A stretch of DNA of 40,753 bases, taken from the NCBI GenBank assembly GCA_936924635.1, contig CAKZHP010000056.1, forward strand, positions 1 through 40,753. The letters are read 5' to 3'. A program made the translations under genes and the position numbers. Below the pieces are notes generated by a model. The model worked only from the letters and a program-made list of their open reading frames with translations, had not been told where the DNA came from and did not search any database. Positions 31,845-39,852 of the stretch are shown here, piece by piece. The DNA is from an uncultured Propionibacteriaceae bacterium. GTDB taxonomy: Bacteria > Actinomycetota > Actinomycetes > Propionibacteriales > Propionibacteriaceae. Position 1 is the stretch's first letter; the number at the start of each line of letters is the position of its first letter.

Positions 31845-32497
31845 ATGGCCCGGGGCATCTACGTCGAGACCCGCATCGCCGCGCCCGTCGAGGTCGTCTG
31901 GGAGCACACGCAGGTGCCGGACCAGCACACGCGCTGGGACGTACGGTTCTCGACCATCACCCCGACCGACCTGACGCCTGACGGGGCGCAGCGGTTCACG
32001 TACAGCCGCCGCACGCCCCTGCGCACCGTCGCCGGCGAGGGCATCTCCATCGGCGAGACGCAGCGGCCTGACGGCACCCGTACATCAGCGCTCAAGTTCA
32101 GCACCGACGACTGGCTGTCACCGATCGGGGCCGGCCGGGGCTACTGGCGCTACGTGCCGACGGCGACGGCACGCGGTTCATCACGGGGTACGACTACGAG
32201 CCCGGCTGGGGATCGCTGCTCGACCGCCTCGCGCGGCCGCTGCTCGGCTGGGCGACGGCCTGGAGCTTCGACCGGTTGCGGATCTGGGTCGAGCGCGGCG
32301 AGGCGCCCGAGCGGTGGCCGCTGGCCAGCGTGCTGATGGTCTGGCGGCCCGACCGGCCACGTGCCGCCCGGTGCCTGCGCGCCCCTGCCGGAGGCACCCG
32401 CCGCGACGACCACCTGTGCGACGCCCCGGCGACATTGAGCGCGCTGCCCGCGCCGGCGCGTACAGGGTCGGACACCACCGAGGAGAACCCTGCATGA
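31845..32497 (+). pseudogene. SRPBCC (START-like) ligand-binding protein with one frameshift
   Basis: The N-terminal frame reads I-Y-V-E-T-R-I-A-A-P-V-E-V-V-W-E-H-T and D-Q-H-T-R-W-D-V-R-F, the classic opening of the SRPBCC superfamily (helix-grip cavity binding hydrophobic ligands). After W-R-Y-V-P near 32157 the frame must shift by one missing base to continue as D-G-D-G-T-R-F-I-T-G-Y-D-Y-E-P-G-W-G, which then stays open to the stop at 32495-32497. The repaired length is about 217 residues. The repaired stop overlaps the ATG of the DUF4166 gene (ATGA), which supports the repair and suggests a coupled pair. Without it, translation ends at 32336. Assembly error or true mutation cannot be told apart here. 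Confidence 0.78.
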
Positions 32498-33162
32498 CCT
32501 CGATCTTCCAGCGCGCCATGGGCGAGGAGTTCGACCGGCTGCACCCGATGCTGCAGCGGCGCTTCGGCGTCGGGCTCGACAGCGGCGAGGCGTGCATCGG
32601 CACGGGTGTCATGAGCGAGATCCGGCGCGGACCGTGGTGGACGGTGCCCTTCCTCCAGATCGGGCGCCTGCGCCGGATCCTGGTGCCCGACGTCGGCCGC
32701 GACGTGCCGTTCACGATCGAGAACTACCCCTACCGCGACCCGTACGGGCGCGAGACCGTCACCTTCTCCCGCAGCTATGCCCTCCGTGGCCATGAGCGGC
32801 ACTTCGACGCCACGATGATCGAGACCGGGGGCACGATCATCGACTACCTGGGCACGCACCAGCACCTCGCCGTCGACCTCGAGATGCACGCCGAGCCCGA
32901 CGGCTCCCTGCTGCTGACAAGCGACGAGCAGCGGTTCTTCGAGGGCCCGTTCTGGTTCCTGTTCCCCATGATCGGATCGGGCCGGGCGACGCTGAGGGAG
33001 AGGTACGACGACGCCGAGCAGCAGTTCCACGTCGACCTGGAGGTGACGAACCACCGGTTCGGGTTCCTCTTCGGCTACCGCGGGGCGTTCACCTGCGACT
33101 GGGTTCCTGCGACCGAAGCCCCGACGCGGCTGAAGCCGAAGCGCCACGAGTGGCGGGTCTGA
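32494..33162 (+). CDS. DUF4166-family protein
   Basis: A 222-residue protein resembling the DUF4166 family, often found alone or fused to epimerase-like or DoxX-like partners. It starts M-T-S-I-F-Q-R-A-M-G, followed by F-D-R-L-H-P-M-L-Q-R-R-F-G, the family's N-terminal signature, and ends near T-C-D-W-V. It has no signal peptide and no clear catalytic motif. It overlaps the SRPBCC gene by 4 nt, implying co-expression and perhaps a shared hydrophobic ligand. Longer in-frame extension upstream is Arg/Pro-rich and was rejected. Function unknown. Confidence 0.8.
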   Translation: MTSIFQRAMGEEFDRLHPMLQRRFGVGLDSGEACIGTGVMSEIRRGPWWTVPFLQIGRLRRILVPDVGRDVPFTIENYPYRDPYGRETVTFSRSYALRGHERHFDATMIETGGTIIDYLGTHQHLAVDLEMHAEPDGSLLLTSDEQRFFEGPFWFLFPMIGSGRATLRERYDDAEQQFHVDLEVTNHRFGFLFGYRGAFTCDWVPATEAPTRLKPKRHEWRV

Positions 33163-33235
33163 CCGGCGTCGTACGTTCGTCGAACCGCAACGCGTGAGGA
33201 CGAAAACTGTCCGAGACGGGTGCCAGGGTGTTCTC

Positions 33236-33940
33236 ATGACGCACACGCAGATCCTTCTGGTCCCCGGTTACTGGCTGGGCGCCTGGGCGTGGGACGAGGT
33301 CGTCCCGCTGCTCCGGCAGCGCGGCCACGAGGTCACCGCCCTCACGCTGCCCGGTCTCGAGGCCGACAGCCCCACCCGAGGCGTCACGCTGCAGGACCAC
33401 GCGGACGCCATCGCGGAGGCGCTCGACGAGGCGGCCACCCGCCGCGTGCTGGTCGTGCACAGCGGCGCCGCGGTGCCGGGCACGCTCGTGCTCGACCAGC
33501 ACCCCGGCCTCGTCGACCACGTGGTGTGGGTCGACACGGCGCCGGCGGGCGACGGGTTCGCCATGAACGAGGAGTCCGGGAGCGAGCCGTTCCCGATCGA
33601 CGCGGCGTGGGACGAGGAGTACGCCCAGGGCTCCATGCGCGACCTCACCGATGAGCAGCTGACCACGTTCCGCGAGCGGGCGGTGCCCGAGCCGGGCCTG
33701 GTCGTGAGCACCCCCGTCACGCTCACCGACGACCGTCGCCTCGATGTGCCCGGCACCATCATCTGCACGGCGTTCTCGGCGAACGAGTACCGGGCGTACG
33801 CGGAGCAGGGTGCTGACTTCCTCACCGCGCTCCCCGACTACCGGGCTCTGGAGCTGGTCGACCTGCCCACCGGGCACTGGCCGATGTGGTCGCGACCGCA
33901 GGAGCTGGCCGACCTCATCGCGAAGGCGGCTGAGGCCTGA
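33236..33940 (+). CDS. Alpha/beta hydrolase
   Basis: A 234-residue alpha/beta-hydrolase-fold enzyme of the small esterase (salicylate-esterase-like) type. The opening I-L-L-V-P-G-Y-W-L-G-A-W-A-W carries the oxyanion region. The nucleophile elbow is V-V-H-S76-G-A, which lacks the first Gly of G-x-S-x-G. The catalytic His is in L-P-T-G-H214-W-P-M-W. ATG at 33236 has CAGGGT 6 nt upstream, a near match to the leaderless -10 pattern. A strong hairpin follows the stop. Substrate unknown. Confidence 0.86.
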   Translation: MTHTQILLVPGYWLGAWAWDEVVPLLRQRGHEVTALTLPGLEADSPTRGVTLQDHADAIAEALDEAATRRVLVVHSGAAVPGTLVLDQHPGLVDHVVWVDTAPAGDGFAMNEESGSEPFPIDAAWDEEYAQGSMRDLTDEQLTTFRERAVPEPGLVVSTPVTLTDDRRLDVPGTIICTAFSANEYRAYAEQGADFLTALPDYRALELVDLPTGHWPMWSRPQELADLIAKAAEA

Positions 33941-33942
33941 CA

Positions 33943-33983
33943 GGCGGTCCGGCACCGCTCGCACGCAACGGTGCCGGACCCGC
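33943..33983 (+). terminator. Strong terminator hairpin after the alpha/beta hydrolase
   Basis: A perfect 12-bp stem (33946-33957 with 33969-33980) with an 11-nt loop, extended by three more pairs after a bulged C, starts 3 nt after the stop codon. A second hairpin follows at about 33983-34012 (CGTTGG pairing with CCAACG outside GGCGG/CCGCC). Confidence 0.7.
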
Positions 33984-34050
33984 CGTTGGCGGCTGCTCCG
34001 CCGTCCCCAACGATCCCGCGTCGCGTGCGGGCCAAGGCCCCCGACCGCTC

Positions 34051-34067
34051 TGCCACCTACAGTGGCA
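34051..34067. promoter_or_regulatory. Palindrome over the -10 box of the M48 protease gene
   Basis: TGCCAC-ctaca-GTGGCA is a perfect 6-5-6 inverted repeat, and TACAGT (34058-34063), a good -10, lies inside it. A regulator bound here would occlude the promoter of the gene starting at 34118. No candidate regulator is adjacent. Confidence 0.45.
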
Positions 34068-34117
34068 CCGCCCGCCCCGGCGACTGACCGGGACGCGACC
34101 TGTGGAAGAGAGAGCCG

Positions 34118-35470
34118 ATGAGCCAGCCGCCTTCGTCCCCTTATCTGCCCCCGTCCCCCGTGCCCGGAGCTCCCCTCGGCCCCGGCGGCGCCAACCTGGC
34201 GCCGCGAGTCTCATCTGCCGAGGCTCCGAGCCTGTTCAACGGGTCCACGGTCCACGGCGTCATGGGGCGCAAGGGGATCCGTCACCCGTGGGAGCTGCCC
34301 CTGGTCGTGGTGGCGGCGCTCTTCACACTCGTGGCGTACGGCATCTGGCTGGTCCTGGTCGTCCGAGTGGTCGGAGACCTGGCCAACGGCGTGGAGCCGT
34401 CGATCCTCGATGACGACTCAGGGCTGCTGACGCAGATCTTCGTGATCGTCATGATCATGCCTGTCGCGATCTGGGTCCTGCGCGCCCTCACGTACGCACA
34501 GATGCGCGCCAGCTCCGTGCGGATGAGCCCCACGCAGTTCCCCGAGGGGTACCGCATGGTGGTCGAAGCCGCGCGGCACCACGGGATGCGCCGGGTGCCG
34601 GATGCGTACGTGGCGCTCGGCAACGGCACGATCAACGCCTTCGCCTCAGGGCACGGCTTCCGACGCTTCGTCGTCATCTACTCCGACCTGTTCGAGGTGG
34701 GCGGGCAGGTCCGTGACCCGGAGGCGCTGCGCTTCATCATCGGTCACGAGGTGGGGCACCTCGCCGCCGGCCACACGTCCTACTTCCGGCTGCTGCTGAC
34801 CAACCTCGTCTACCAGGTGCCGCTGCTGGGCGCCGCGCTCTCGCGCACCCAGGAGTACACCGCGGACAACTACGGCTACTCGGTGTCCCCCCAGGGCTCG
34901 GTCGGGGCGATGGCGGTGCTGGGAGCGGGCAAGTACCTCAACGCCGACGTCAACGTCCACGAGCTCGCCGACCGCGCGGTCACCGAGCGCGGCCTGTGGC
35001 TCCACATCGTCAACTGGCAGGCGTCCCACCCGATCCTGACCTGGCGCACCCACGCGCTTCGCGACCGATCCAGGGCGGGCAAGCTCTGGTTCCGCCCAGG
35101 ATTCTCGGGGTGGCCCGGCGCGGCCAGTGCCCCCAGGTTCGGCGGCCCGCTGCCGCCGGGCAGCGTCTTCAGCAAGCCCTGGCCCACGCCCGACGAGGTG
35201 CTCACCATGCTCGACGCGGCCGACCGGGCCCGCCCCGCCGACGTGTCCCCCCAGTTCGGTCGCTTCCCGGGCGTCGACTACTCGACGACGCCCCCGATGC
35301 GTTCGGTCCAGACCGCGGTCCCTCTGCTGTCGCGGCCTCTCGACCCGCAGTCGGGCTACCGGCTGCCCCCAAGGCCAGGTCCGCAGAGCGGCGCAGCGTA
35401 CGGTCCCGGGCCAGGAGCCCCTGTTCCGCCGGCGGCCGGCCCCCAGGACGGCCCGCAGCCCCGCAGCTGA
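34118..35470 (+). CDS. M48-family membrane zinc metalloprotease
   Basis: A 450-residue peptidase of the M48 (Ste24/HtpX) family. A Pro-rich N-terminus (1-55) is followed by two membrane helices at about 60-85 and 103-122. The zinc motif H210-E-V-G-H214 sits in I-I-G-H-E-V-G-H-L-A-A-G-H, and the third ligand is probably E246 in R-T-Q-E-Y-T-A-D. Two further weakly hydrophobic stretches are near 222-242. The C-terminal 100 residues are Pro/Gly-rich and low in complexity. GGAAGAGAGAG precedes the ATG. HtpX-like proteases act in membrane protein quality control; this one may do the same. The promoter region bears a palindrome. Confidence 0.9.
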   Translation: MSQPPSSPYLPPSPVPGAPLGPGGANLAPRVSSAEAPSLFNGSTVHGVMGRKGIRHPWELPLVVVAALFTLVAYGIWLVLVVRVVGDLANGVEPSILDDDSGLLTQIFVIVMIMPVAIWVLRALTYAQMRASSVRMSPTQFPEGYRMVVEAARHHGMRRVPDAYVALGNGTINAFASGHGFRRFVVIYSDLFEVGGQVRDPEALRFIIGHEVGHLAAGHTSYFRLLLTNLVYQVPLLGAALSRTQEYTADNYGYSVSPQGSVGAMAVLGAGKYLNADVNVHELADRAVTERGLWLHIVNWQASHPILTWRTHALRDRSRAGKLWFRPGFSGWPGAASAPRFGGPLPPGSVFSKPWPTPDEVLTMLDAADRARPADVSPQFGRFPGVDYSTTPPMRSVQTAVPLLSRPLDPQSGYRLPPRPGPQSGAAYGPGPGAPVPPAAGPQDGPQPRS

Positions 35471-35496
35471 GAGGCGCCACACCCCGGCGGTGACGC

Positions 35497-36408
35497 TCAG
35501 GCAGTGGCGCGAAACCGCTCGTAGTGCATGGCGAGGAGCGCCTCGGAGGGCTGCTCTCGTCTACTGCGAGGCACCATCCGCAGGCGCTGCCCGTGCAGAC
35601 CCTTGATGCCGTGCTCGAGCAGTGGCCCGTCGACCTCTTCCAAGATGTCAGAGCGCACCTCGATCACCAGGTCGGGCCGGACGCCGACGATCCCAGCGTC
35701 GTACGCAGCGTGGTGGATCTTGCACAGGGCCAGCCCGTTGGTGACCGCGGCGATGCCCTCGGGGTGCTTGTCCTCGACGATGTGCGCGGCGTCCAGCAGC
35801 ACCGGGTGCCTCAGCGAGCAGACCGCGCACGTGTTCTCGTACGCCCTCATCACCATTGCGCGGAACACCGGCTGGTGCAGCCGCTGCACGGTCTGGCTGA
35901 GGAAGTAGCGCCGTAGCACCTCCTCCAGTGGCCGCTCGGTCGGCCGCAGGTGCTGAAGGCCGTCGGTGGCCACGGTGAACTCCTGCCGCGAACGGTCCTC
36001 GCCAACGAGGTAGACGGGGAACACGACCTGATACAGCCCCGGCCCGACGCCCCAGAACCAGATCAACGGCGCCGTAGCGTCCATCGCGGCGCGCAGGGCA
36101 CGATTCTCGGCATGGTCCGGGTCGTCACCGCGCCACTTGTAGACCATCAGCCCATGGGCGCCCACCTCGTCGTCGTAGGGCCGGTCGGCTCCGGTCGGTC
36201 GCCACACCGTGCGGATCGACAACGCTGAGGAGAACACGGCCGGCTTCCGGATGCCGCGCTGCGGGTCCATCAGCCGGAAGCGCTCGCCCTCGAACCAGAA
36301 CTCGGCGATGTCTTCGTGCGTGAGCGGATACAGGCCGTCGTGGGTGCGTACAGACAGCCACTCGAGCGCGGCCTCACGGAGCCGCTGCTGCTTCTCATCC
36401 GGCCACAT
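35497..36408 (-). CDS. HNH endonuclease, predicted restriction type (COG3440-like)
   Basis: A 303-residue protein. The C-terminal HNH nuclease has C194-A-V-C197, D-A-A-H209-I, N224-G-L-A-L-C229-K-I-H232-H233-A-A-Y-D, complete for zinc and catalytic residues. The N-terminal 165 residues (M-D-P-Q-R-G-I-R-K-P, L-S-I-R-T-V, R-P-Y-D-D, Y-K-W-R-G-D-D-P, P-L-I-W-F-W-G-V) match the conserved front domain of predicted restriction endonucleases and are probably a DNA-recognition module. No methyltransferase is near, so it may cut modified DNA (type IV-like); this is inference. ATG at 36406-36408 has GGAG just upstream. It is downstream of the GNAT gene on the same strand. Confidence 0.85.
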   Translation of the reverse strand: MWPDEKQQRLREAALEWLSVRTHDGLYPLTHEDIAEFWFEGERFRLMDPQRGIRKPAVFSSALSIRTVWRPTGADRPYDDEVGAHGLMVYKWRGDDPDHAENRALRAAMDATAPLIWFWGVGPGLYQVVFPVYLVGEDRSRQEFTVATDGLQHLRPTERPLEEVLRRYFLSQTVQRLHQPVFRAMVMRAYENTCAVCSLRHPVLLDAAHIVEDKHPEGIAAVTNGLALCKIHHAAYDAGIVGVRPDLVIEVRSDILEEVDGPLLEHGIKGLHGQRLRMVPRSRREQPSEALLAMHYERFRATA

Positions 36409-36454
36409 GAGCTCCAGGGTGACAGCTCGGAGCGGTCAGCGAGCCGTTTCTGGG

Positions 36455-36915
36455 TCAGAGGTCGAACCGGTGCGGGATGGCCCCGTCGGCCTCGTCGCGG
36501 TACGGCGCGAACCCCATGGCGGCGTAGTACGCGAGGCCGGAGCGCTGTCAGCACCGATGGTGGCGTCGATGTGCTGCAGCCCGGCCTCACGCGCCGCGGC
36601 GAGGGAGACAGCGAAGAGCCGGCGGCCCAGGCCGGTCCGCCCGGCGTTTGGGTGGATGTGGGTGCCGATGATGCCCCAGCCCACCTGGACGTCGTACGGG
36701 TTGCCGGGCCACGCCTTCTTCAGCGACTGGAACCCGACCACCCGGCCGTCCTGAACGGCCACCGTGCACGCCACGGTGTGCTCCTCGCCGAGGTAACGCT
36801 CGCGCACCCACGTGATGTCCACCGGGCTCTGCCGCAGACCAGCCCGGTAGATCGCGTTCTGCACCTCGGCCATGTCCTCGGCGTCAGAGGGCTCGGCGGG
36901 TCGGAGCTCGGCCAT
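36455..36915 (-). pseudogene. GNAT-family acetyltransferase with one frameshift
   Basis: The ATG at 36915 follows TACGGT (minus strand) by 6 nt, so the start is leaderless. The frame runs through V-A-C-T-V-A-V-Q-D-G-R-V-V-G-F and T-H-I-H-P-N-A-G-R-T-G-L-G-R-R-L-F, the acetyl-CoA loop of GNAT enzymes (consensus Q/R-x-x-G-x-G/A). After I-G-A-D near 36545 a one-base shift is needed to read G-L-A-Y-Y-A-A-M-G-F and end H-R-F-D-L at 36455-36457, the expected GNAT C-terminus (about 153 residues). Unrepaired, the frame continues with Arg/Thr-rich sequence to 36436. Either a real mutation or a sequencing error. Confidence 0.8.
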
Positions 36916-37075
36916 GGGAGAACCGTACGACGATCGGCGTAGCGTGACCGCTCACCCTCGCTGGCGCTCGGGTGCGGGGCTTCGACGCCGATCCCCTTCG
37001 CGAGCTCAGGAGATCGTTGCTCAACCAACGTGGGAGGCGCAGCCGCCACCCGGCGGGCTCGGCCGCAGTGAGTCG

Positions 37076-38128
37076 TCAGCCGATCGGGTCTCCCTGCACC
37101 GGGCCCTCGGTGCTCGGCTTCCAGCCCAACCCCGGTGCCACGTGCTCGGCGAAGTTTTGCAGGATGCGCAGGTTCAGGTCGACGCCGAGCTGCGACGGGA
37201 TGGTCAGCATCAGCGTGTCCGCGGCCTGCACGGCCGCGTCGGCCTTCAGCTGCTCGACGAGGGAGTCGGGCGCCCCCGCGTACGTGCGGCCGAACGTCGA
37301 CCGGTAGCCGTCGATGACACCGATCTGGTCGCTCCCGGACCCGCGCACGCCGAACAGCCTGCGGTCCTCCGCCGACACCACCGGGAACACGCTCCGCGAC
37401 ACCGACACCCGCGGCGAGCCGGTGTGGCCGGCCTCGGCGTACGCGGCTCGGAACCGCTGGATCTGCTCCGCCTGCAGGTCGGCAAACTCGGCCCCGGTCG
37501 CCTCGGTGAGCAACGTCGAGCTCATCAGGTTCAGGCCCATGCGGCCGACGTCCTCGGCGCTGGCGCGCGTGCCGGCGCCCCACCAGATCCGGTCGATCAG
37601 GCCCGGCGAGTGCGGCTCCACGGCGAGGCGTACGCCTGGCCCGAACTGGGCCGGGTCCGCGGCCACCATGGTCTCGCCGCGGACGGCCCGGAGGAACTCG
37701 TCGAACTTCGCACGCGCGATGTCTGCGCCGCGCGGGTCGGTCGAGCCTGTGTAACCGAAGGCCTCCCAACCGCGGTCGGCCGGCTCGGGGCTCCCGCGCG
37801 AGACGCCCAGCGCCACCCGACCGTCGCTGATGAGGTCGAGCGCGGCGGCCTCCTCGGCAAGGTAGAGCGGGTTCTCGTACCGCATGTCGATGACGCCGGT
37901 GCCGACCTCGATCAACTTCGTACGCGCCGCGACCGCCGCGAGCAGCGGCATCGGGGAGGTCGACTGGCGGATGAAGTGGTGGACCCGGAAGTACGCGCCG
38001 TTGACGCCCAGCTCGTCGGCACCGACCGCGATGTCGATCGCGTCGTGCAGCATCTGTCGCGCGTCAAGGGTCTGCCCGTCGACCCTCATCCCGTAGTGCC
38101 CGAAGCTCAAGAACCCGAATGCACGCAT
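37076..38128 (-). CDS. LLM-class flavin-dependent oxidoreductase
   Basis: A 350-residue luciferase-like (LLM) flavoprotein, using FMN or F420. The TIM-barrel features include F-L-S-F-G-H near the start, V-G-T-G-V-I-D-M-R-Y-E-N-P-L-Y-L-A-E-E-A-A-A-L-D-L-I-S-D-G-R-V read in sections, and L-G-V-S-R-G-S, the usual flavin and substrate contacts. ATG at 38126-38128 gives the normal length; no ribosome site is clear. About 250 nt separate it from the MarR remnant, and I identify nothing else in that stretch. Oxidative or monooxygenase chemistry is likely; substrate unknown. Confidence 0.88.
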   Translation of the reverse strand: MRAFGFLSFGHYGMRVDGQTLDARQMLHDAIDIAVGADELGVNGAYFRVHHFIRQSTSPMPLLAAVAARTKLIEVGTGVIDMRYENPLYLAEEAAALDLISDGRVALGVSRGSPEPADRGWEAFGYTGSTDPRGADIARAKFDEFLRAVRGETMVAADPAQFGPGVRLAVEPHSPGLIDRIWWGAGTRASAEDVGRMGLNLMSSTLLTEATGAEFADLQAEQIQRFRAAYAEAGHTGSPRVSVSRSVFPVVSAEDRRLFGVRGSGSDQIGVIDGYRSTFGRTYAGAPDSLVEQLKADAAVQAADTLMLTIPSQLGVDLNLRILQNFAEHVAPGLGWKPSTEGPVQGDPIG

Positions 38129-38379
38129 GCCCGCCGAACAGCACGGGGCCGTGGAAGATTCCGGCCCGAGCGACGACACCAGGCTGGGCTGCCCGGTTGT
38201 CGACGGTGTCCCAGCGGGGTCGCTTGCACCATTCAGTGGGGTGGGGGGCCAGCCGTGGCGACGTACGTTCGGCCCGCCGCCAGGAGCCACTTGACGGTGC
38301 GGGCAACCGCGCCGCGCCGTCCCCGGCATCGCAGACGCAGGACCCCTCGACGTTGCCGACCGGCGATGGCCGCTGCCCG

Positions 38380-38736
38380 CTACTCCCCTCGCGGTGCGCA
38401 GCTCGCGCCCCGCGTGCCGACAGCGAGCAGCAGCCGCCGGGCGGTGGCGAGGTCCTCGGCCCCGTACGCCTTCGCCCACTCCCGCTCGATGGCGCCGAAC
38501 GTCTGCACCACCAGGCGCTGCGCGCGCAGGCCGGCGTCGGTGAGCGAGAGCAACCTCGCCCGCTGGTCGGTGGGGTCGGGTGTGACGACGAGGTAGCCGT
38601 TCTTCTCCAGGTGCACGATCTGCTGGCTGACGGCCTGCTTCGAGACTCCGCAGAGCTCGGTGACCTGACTCGCCCGGAGCGGGCCGCTGGTGAGGTAGCG
38701 CAGCACGTTCTTGGAGTGGGCGAGGGAGAGACTGGC
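38380..38736 (-). pseudogene. MarR-family regulator, 5' end missing
   Basis: About 115 residues of a MarR repressor: V-L-R-Y-L-T-S-G-P-L-R-A-S-Q-V, then the recognition helix G-V-S-K-Q-A-V-S-Q-Q-I and the wing L-E-K-N-G-Y-L-V-V-T-P-D-P-T-D-Q-R-A-R-L-L-S-L read in sections, and a C-terminal helix. The first dimerisation helix (about 35-40 residues) and a start codon are absent. Upstream of S-L-A-H-S-K-N the frame reads only the antisense of the neighbouring reductase. The break falls at about 38735. A GTG inside the remnant could restart a shortened protein, but it would lack helix 1. Confidence 0.75.
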
Positions 38737-38737
38737 A

Positions 38738-39217
38738 GGGGCGGCTATCGCCGAGATGCCTGCCGGCACCACCGTCACCCGCTTCGACCGCCTGCACGAG
38801 CTGCCGTTCTTCAGCGAGGACGACGAGGCGGCTGAGAACTGGCCCGATGTCGTCCGCGACTTCCGCGACGCGGTGTCGTCGGCTGACGCCGTCCTGCTCG
38901 TGACGCCTGAGTACAACGGGGCCGTCCCCGCCCTGCTCAGCAACGCCATCGACATCGCCTCCCGCCCCCACCGCGAGGACGCGATCATCGGCAAGCCCGT
39001 CGCGGTGATCGGCGCCAGCGCCTCCCCCGGCGCAGCCCAGCTGGCGCGCGAGCAGGCCGTACGCTCCCTCCGTCGCGCCGGCGCCCACCCCCTCGACGAC
39101 CACATCGGCATCGGGCAGGGCTACCAGCGGCCGCAGCTGGTCGACGCCGACACCCGCGCGCGGCTGCGTACGCTGCTGGACCAGCTGGTGAACGGAGCCT
39201 CGGCACAGGCCGCCTGA
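38738..39217 (+). pseudogene. NADPH-dependent FMN reductase, 5' end missing
   Basis: About 160 residues of the flavodoxin-like FMN reductase family. V-L-L-V-T-P-E-Y-N-G-A-V-P-A-L-L-S-N-A-I-D is the family's flavin-binding core, followed by G-K-P-V-A-V-I-G-A-S-A-S and the C-terminal helix. The N-terminal G-S-x-R flavin phosphate loop is missing. Frame-wise the ORF can be read from TTG 38711 or ATG 38756, but codons before 38738 (AGG, AGA, GCA) are unlike the rest and are antisense to the MarR remnant. The gene was probably divergent from marR before a deletion fused the two. Confidence 0.75.
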
Positions 39218-39225
39218 CGGCGTCG

Positions 39226-39303
39226 ACCTGCATCCTCTGGCTCCCGGCGGCACCACGCGCCAGGCATGGCACGTGGCGCTCCGTATGGCCAGAGGGTGCA
39301 GGT
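39226..39303 (+). terminator. 78-nt multi-tier hairpin after the FMN reductase remnant
   Basis: The outer arms 39226-39241 and 39288-39303 pair over 16 positions with one G-U. Inside lie CCACG/CGTGG (39253-39257 with 39272-39276) and GCCA/TGGC (39259-39262 with 39267-39270). It starts 9 nt after the reductase stop and is probably its terminator. Confidence 0.6.
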
Positions 39304-39307
39304 GCCC

Positions 39308-39337
39308 CGCTCCGTCAGACCACCTCGCTCCGTCAGA
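39308..39337. repeat. Short direct repeat upstream of the DoxX-like gene
   Basis: CGCTCCGTCAGA occurs at 39308-39319 and 39326-39337 (18-bp period), with a partial copy CGCTCCGT at 39277-39284. It could be a regulator site, but the downstream -10 box is over 70 bp away. Confidence 0.4.
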
Positions 39338-39410
39338 ACAGACACGGGCTGGCGGCGGATTCGCCCACCCGACCAGGCACGCAGCGCCCCCTCGGCTGGA
39401 CGACCCCACG

Positions 39411-39416
39411 TACGGT
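39411..39416 (+). promoter_or_regulatory. -10 element of the DoxX-like gene
   Basis: TACGGT lies 7 nt before ATG 39424, consistent with a leaderless transcript and with choosing this ATG over GTG 39415. Confidence 0.55.
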
Positions 39417-39423
39417 GACGACC

Positions 39424-39834
39424 ATGACCTCGCGCGCCCGCACCATCGTCCCGCCGCTCGGGAAGGACGCCGTCAGGCTGGCCACCGCGTTCCTGACCTC
39501 AGGCACCCTGCACCTGGTGCGGCCGCAGGTCTTCGAGCCGATCATCCCGCGCGTCCTGCCAGCCCCTCGGCTGCTGGTGCAGGTCTCCGGGGTGGCTGAG
39601 ATCGCGTGCGGGCTGGGGTTGTTCGTGCCGCGCACGCGCCGGATCGCCGGCCTCGCGAGCGCGGCGCTGCTCGTCGCGGTGTTCCCGGCGAACGTGCAGA
39701 TGAGCATCGACCACGGCCGCCGGGCGGCCCGGCGCACGGACGCCCGCTCTCTGGCCTCCTTCGCCGGCACGATCGCCCGTCTGCCGGGGCAGTGGCCGCT
39801 GATCCGTACGGCCCTGCGGGCGGCCGGGCACTGA
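39424..39834 (+). CDS. DoxX-like small membrane protein
   Basis: A 136-residue integral membrane protein with about four hydrophobic segments. L-A-T-A-F-L-T-S-G-T-L-H-L-V-R-P and V-S-G-V-A-E-I-A-C-G-L-G-L-F-V-P match the DoxX-like family pattern (second helix with G-x-x-E). A basic loop (R-R-A-A-R-R-T-D-A-R) lies near the C-terminus. Members are linked to redox and respiratory functions, but this gene gives no further clue. It converges on the hypothetical gene 18 bp away. Confidence 0.78.
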   Translation: MTSRARTIVPPLGKDAVRLATAFLTSGTLHLVRPQVFEPIIPRVLPAPRLLVQVSGVAEIACGLGLFVPRTRRIAGLASAALLVAVFPANVQMSIDHGRRAARRTDARSLASFAGTIARLPGQWPLIRTALRAAGH

Positions 39835-39852
39835 GGCGTACGGCCCGTCAGC

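Noticed and set aside
27482..36408. Defence island suggested by GIY-YIG and HNH nucleases
   Set aside because: The two genes are 7.5 kb apart with unrelated metabolic genes between them. No helicase, methyltransferase, toxin or other defence partner is present.
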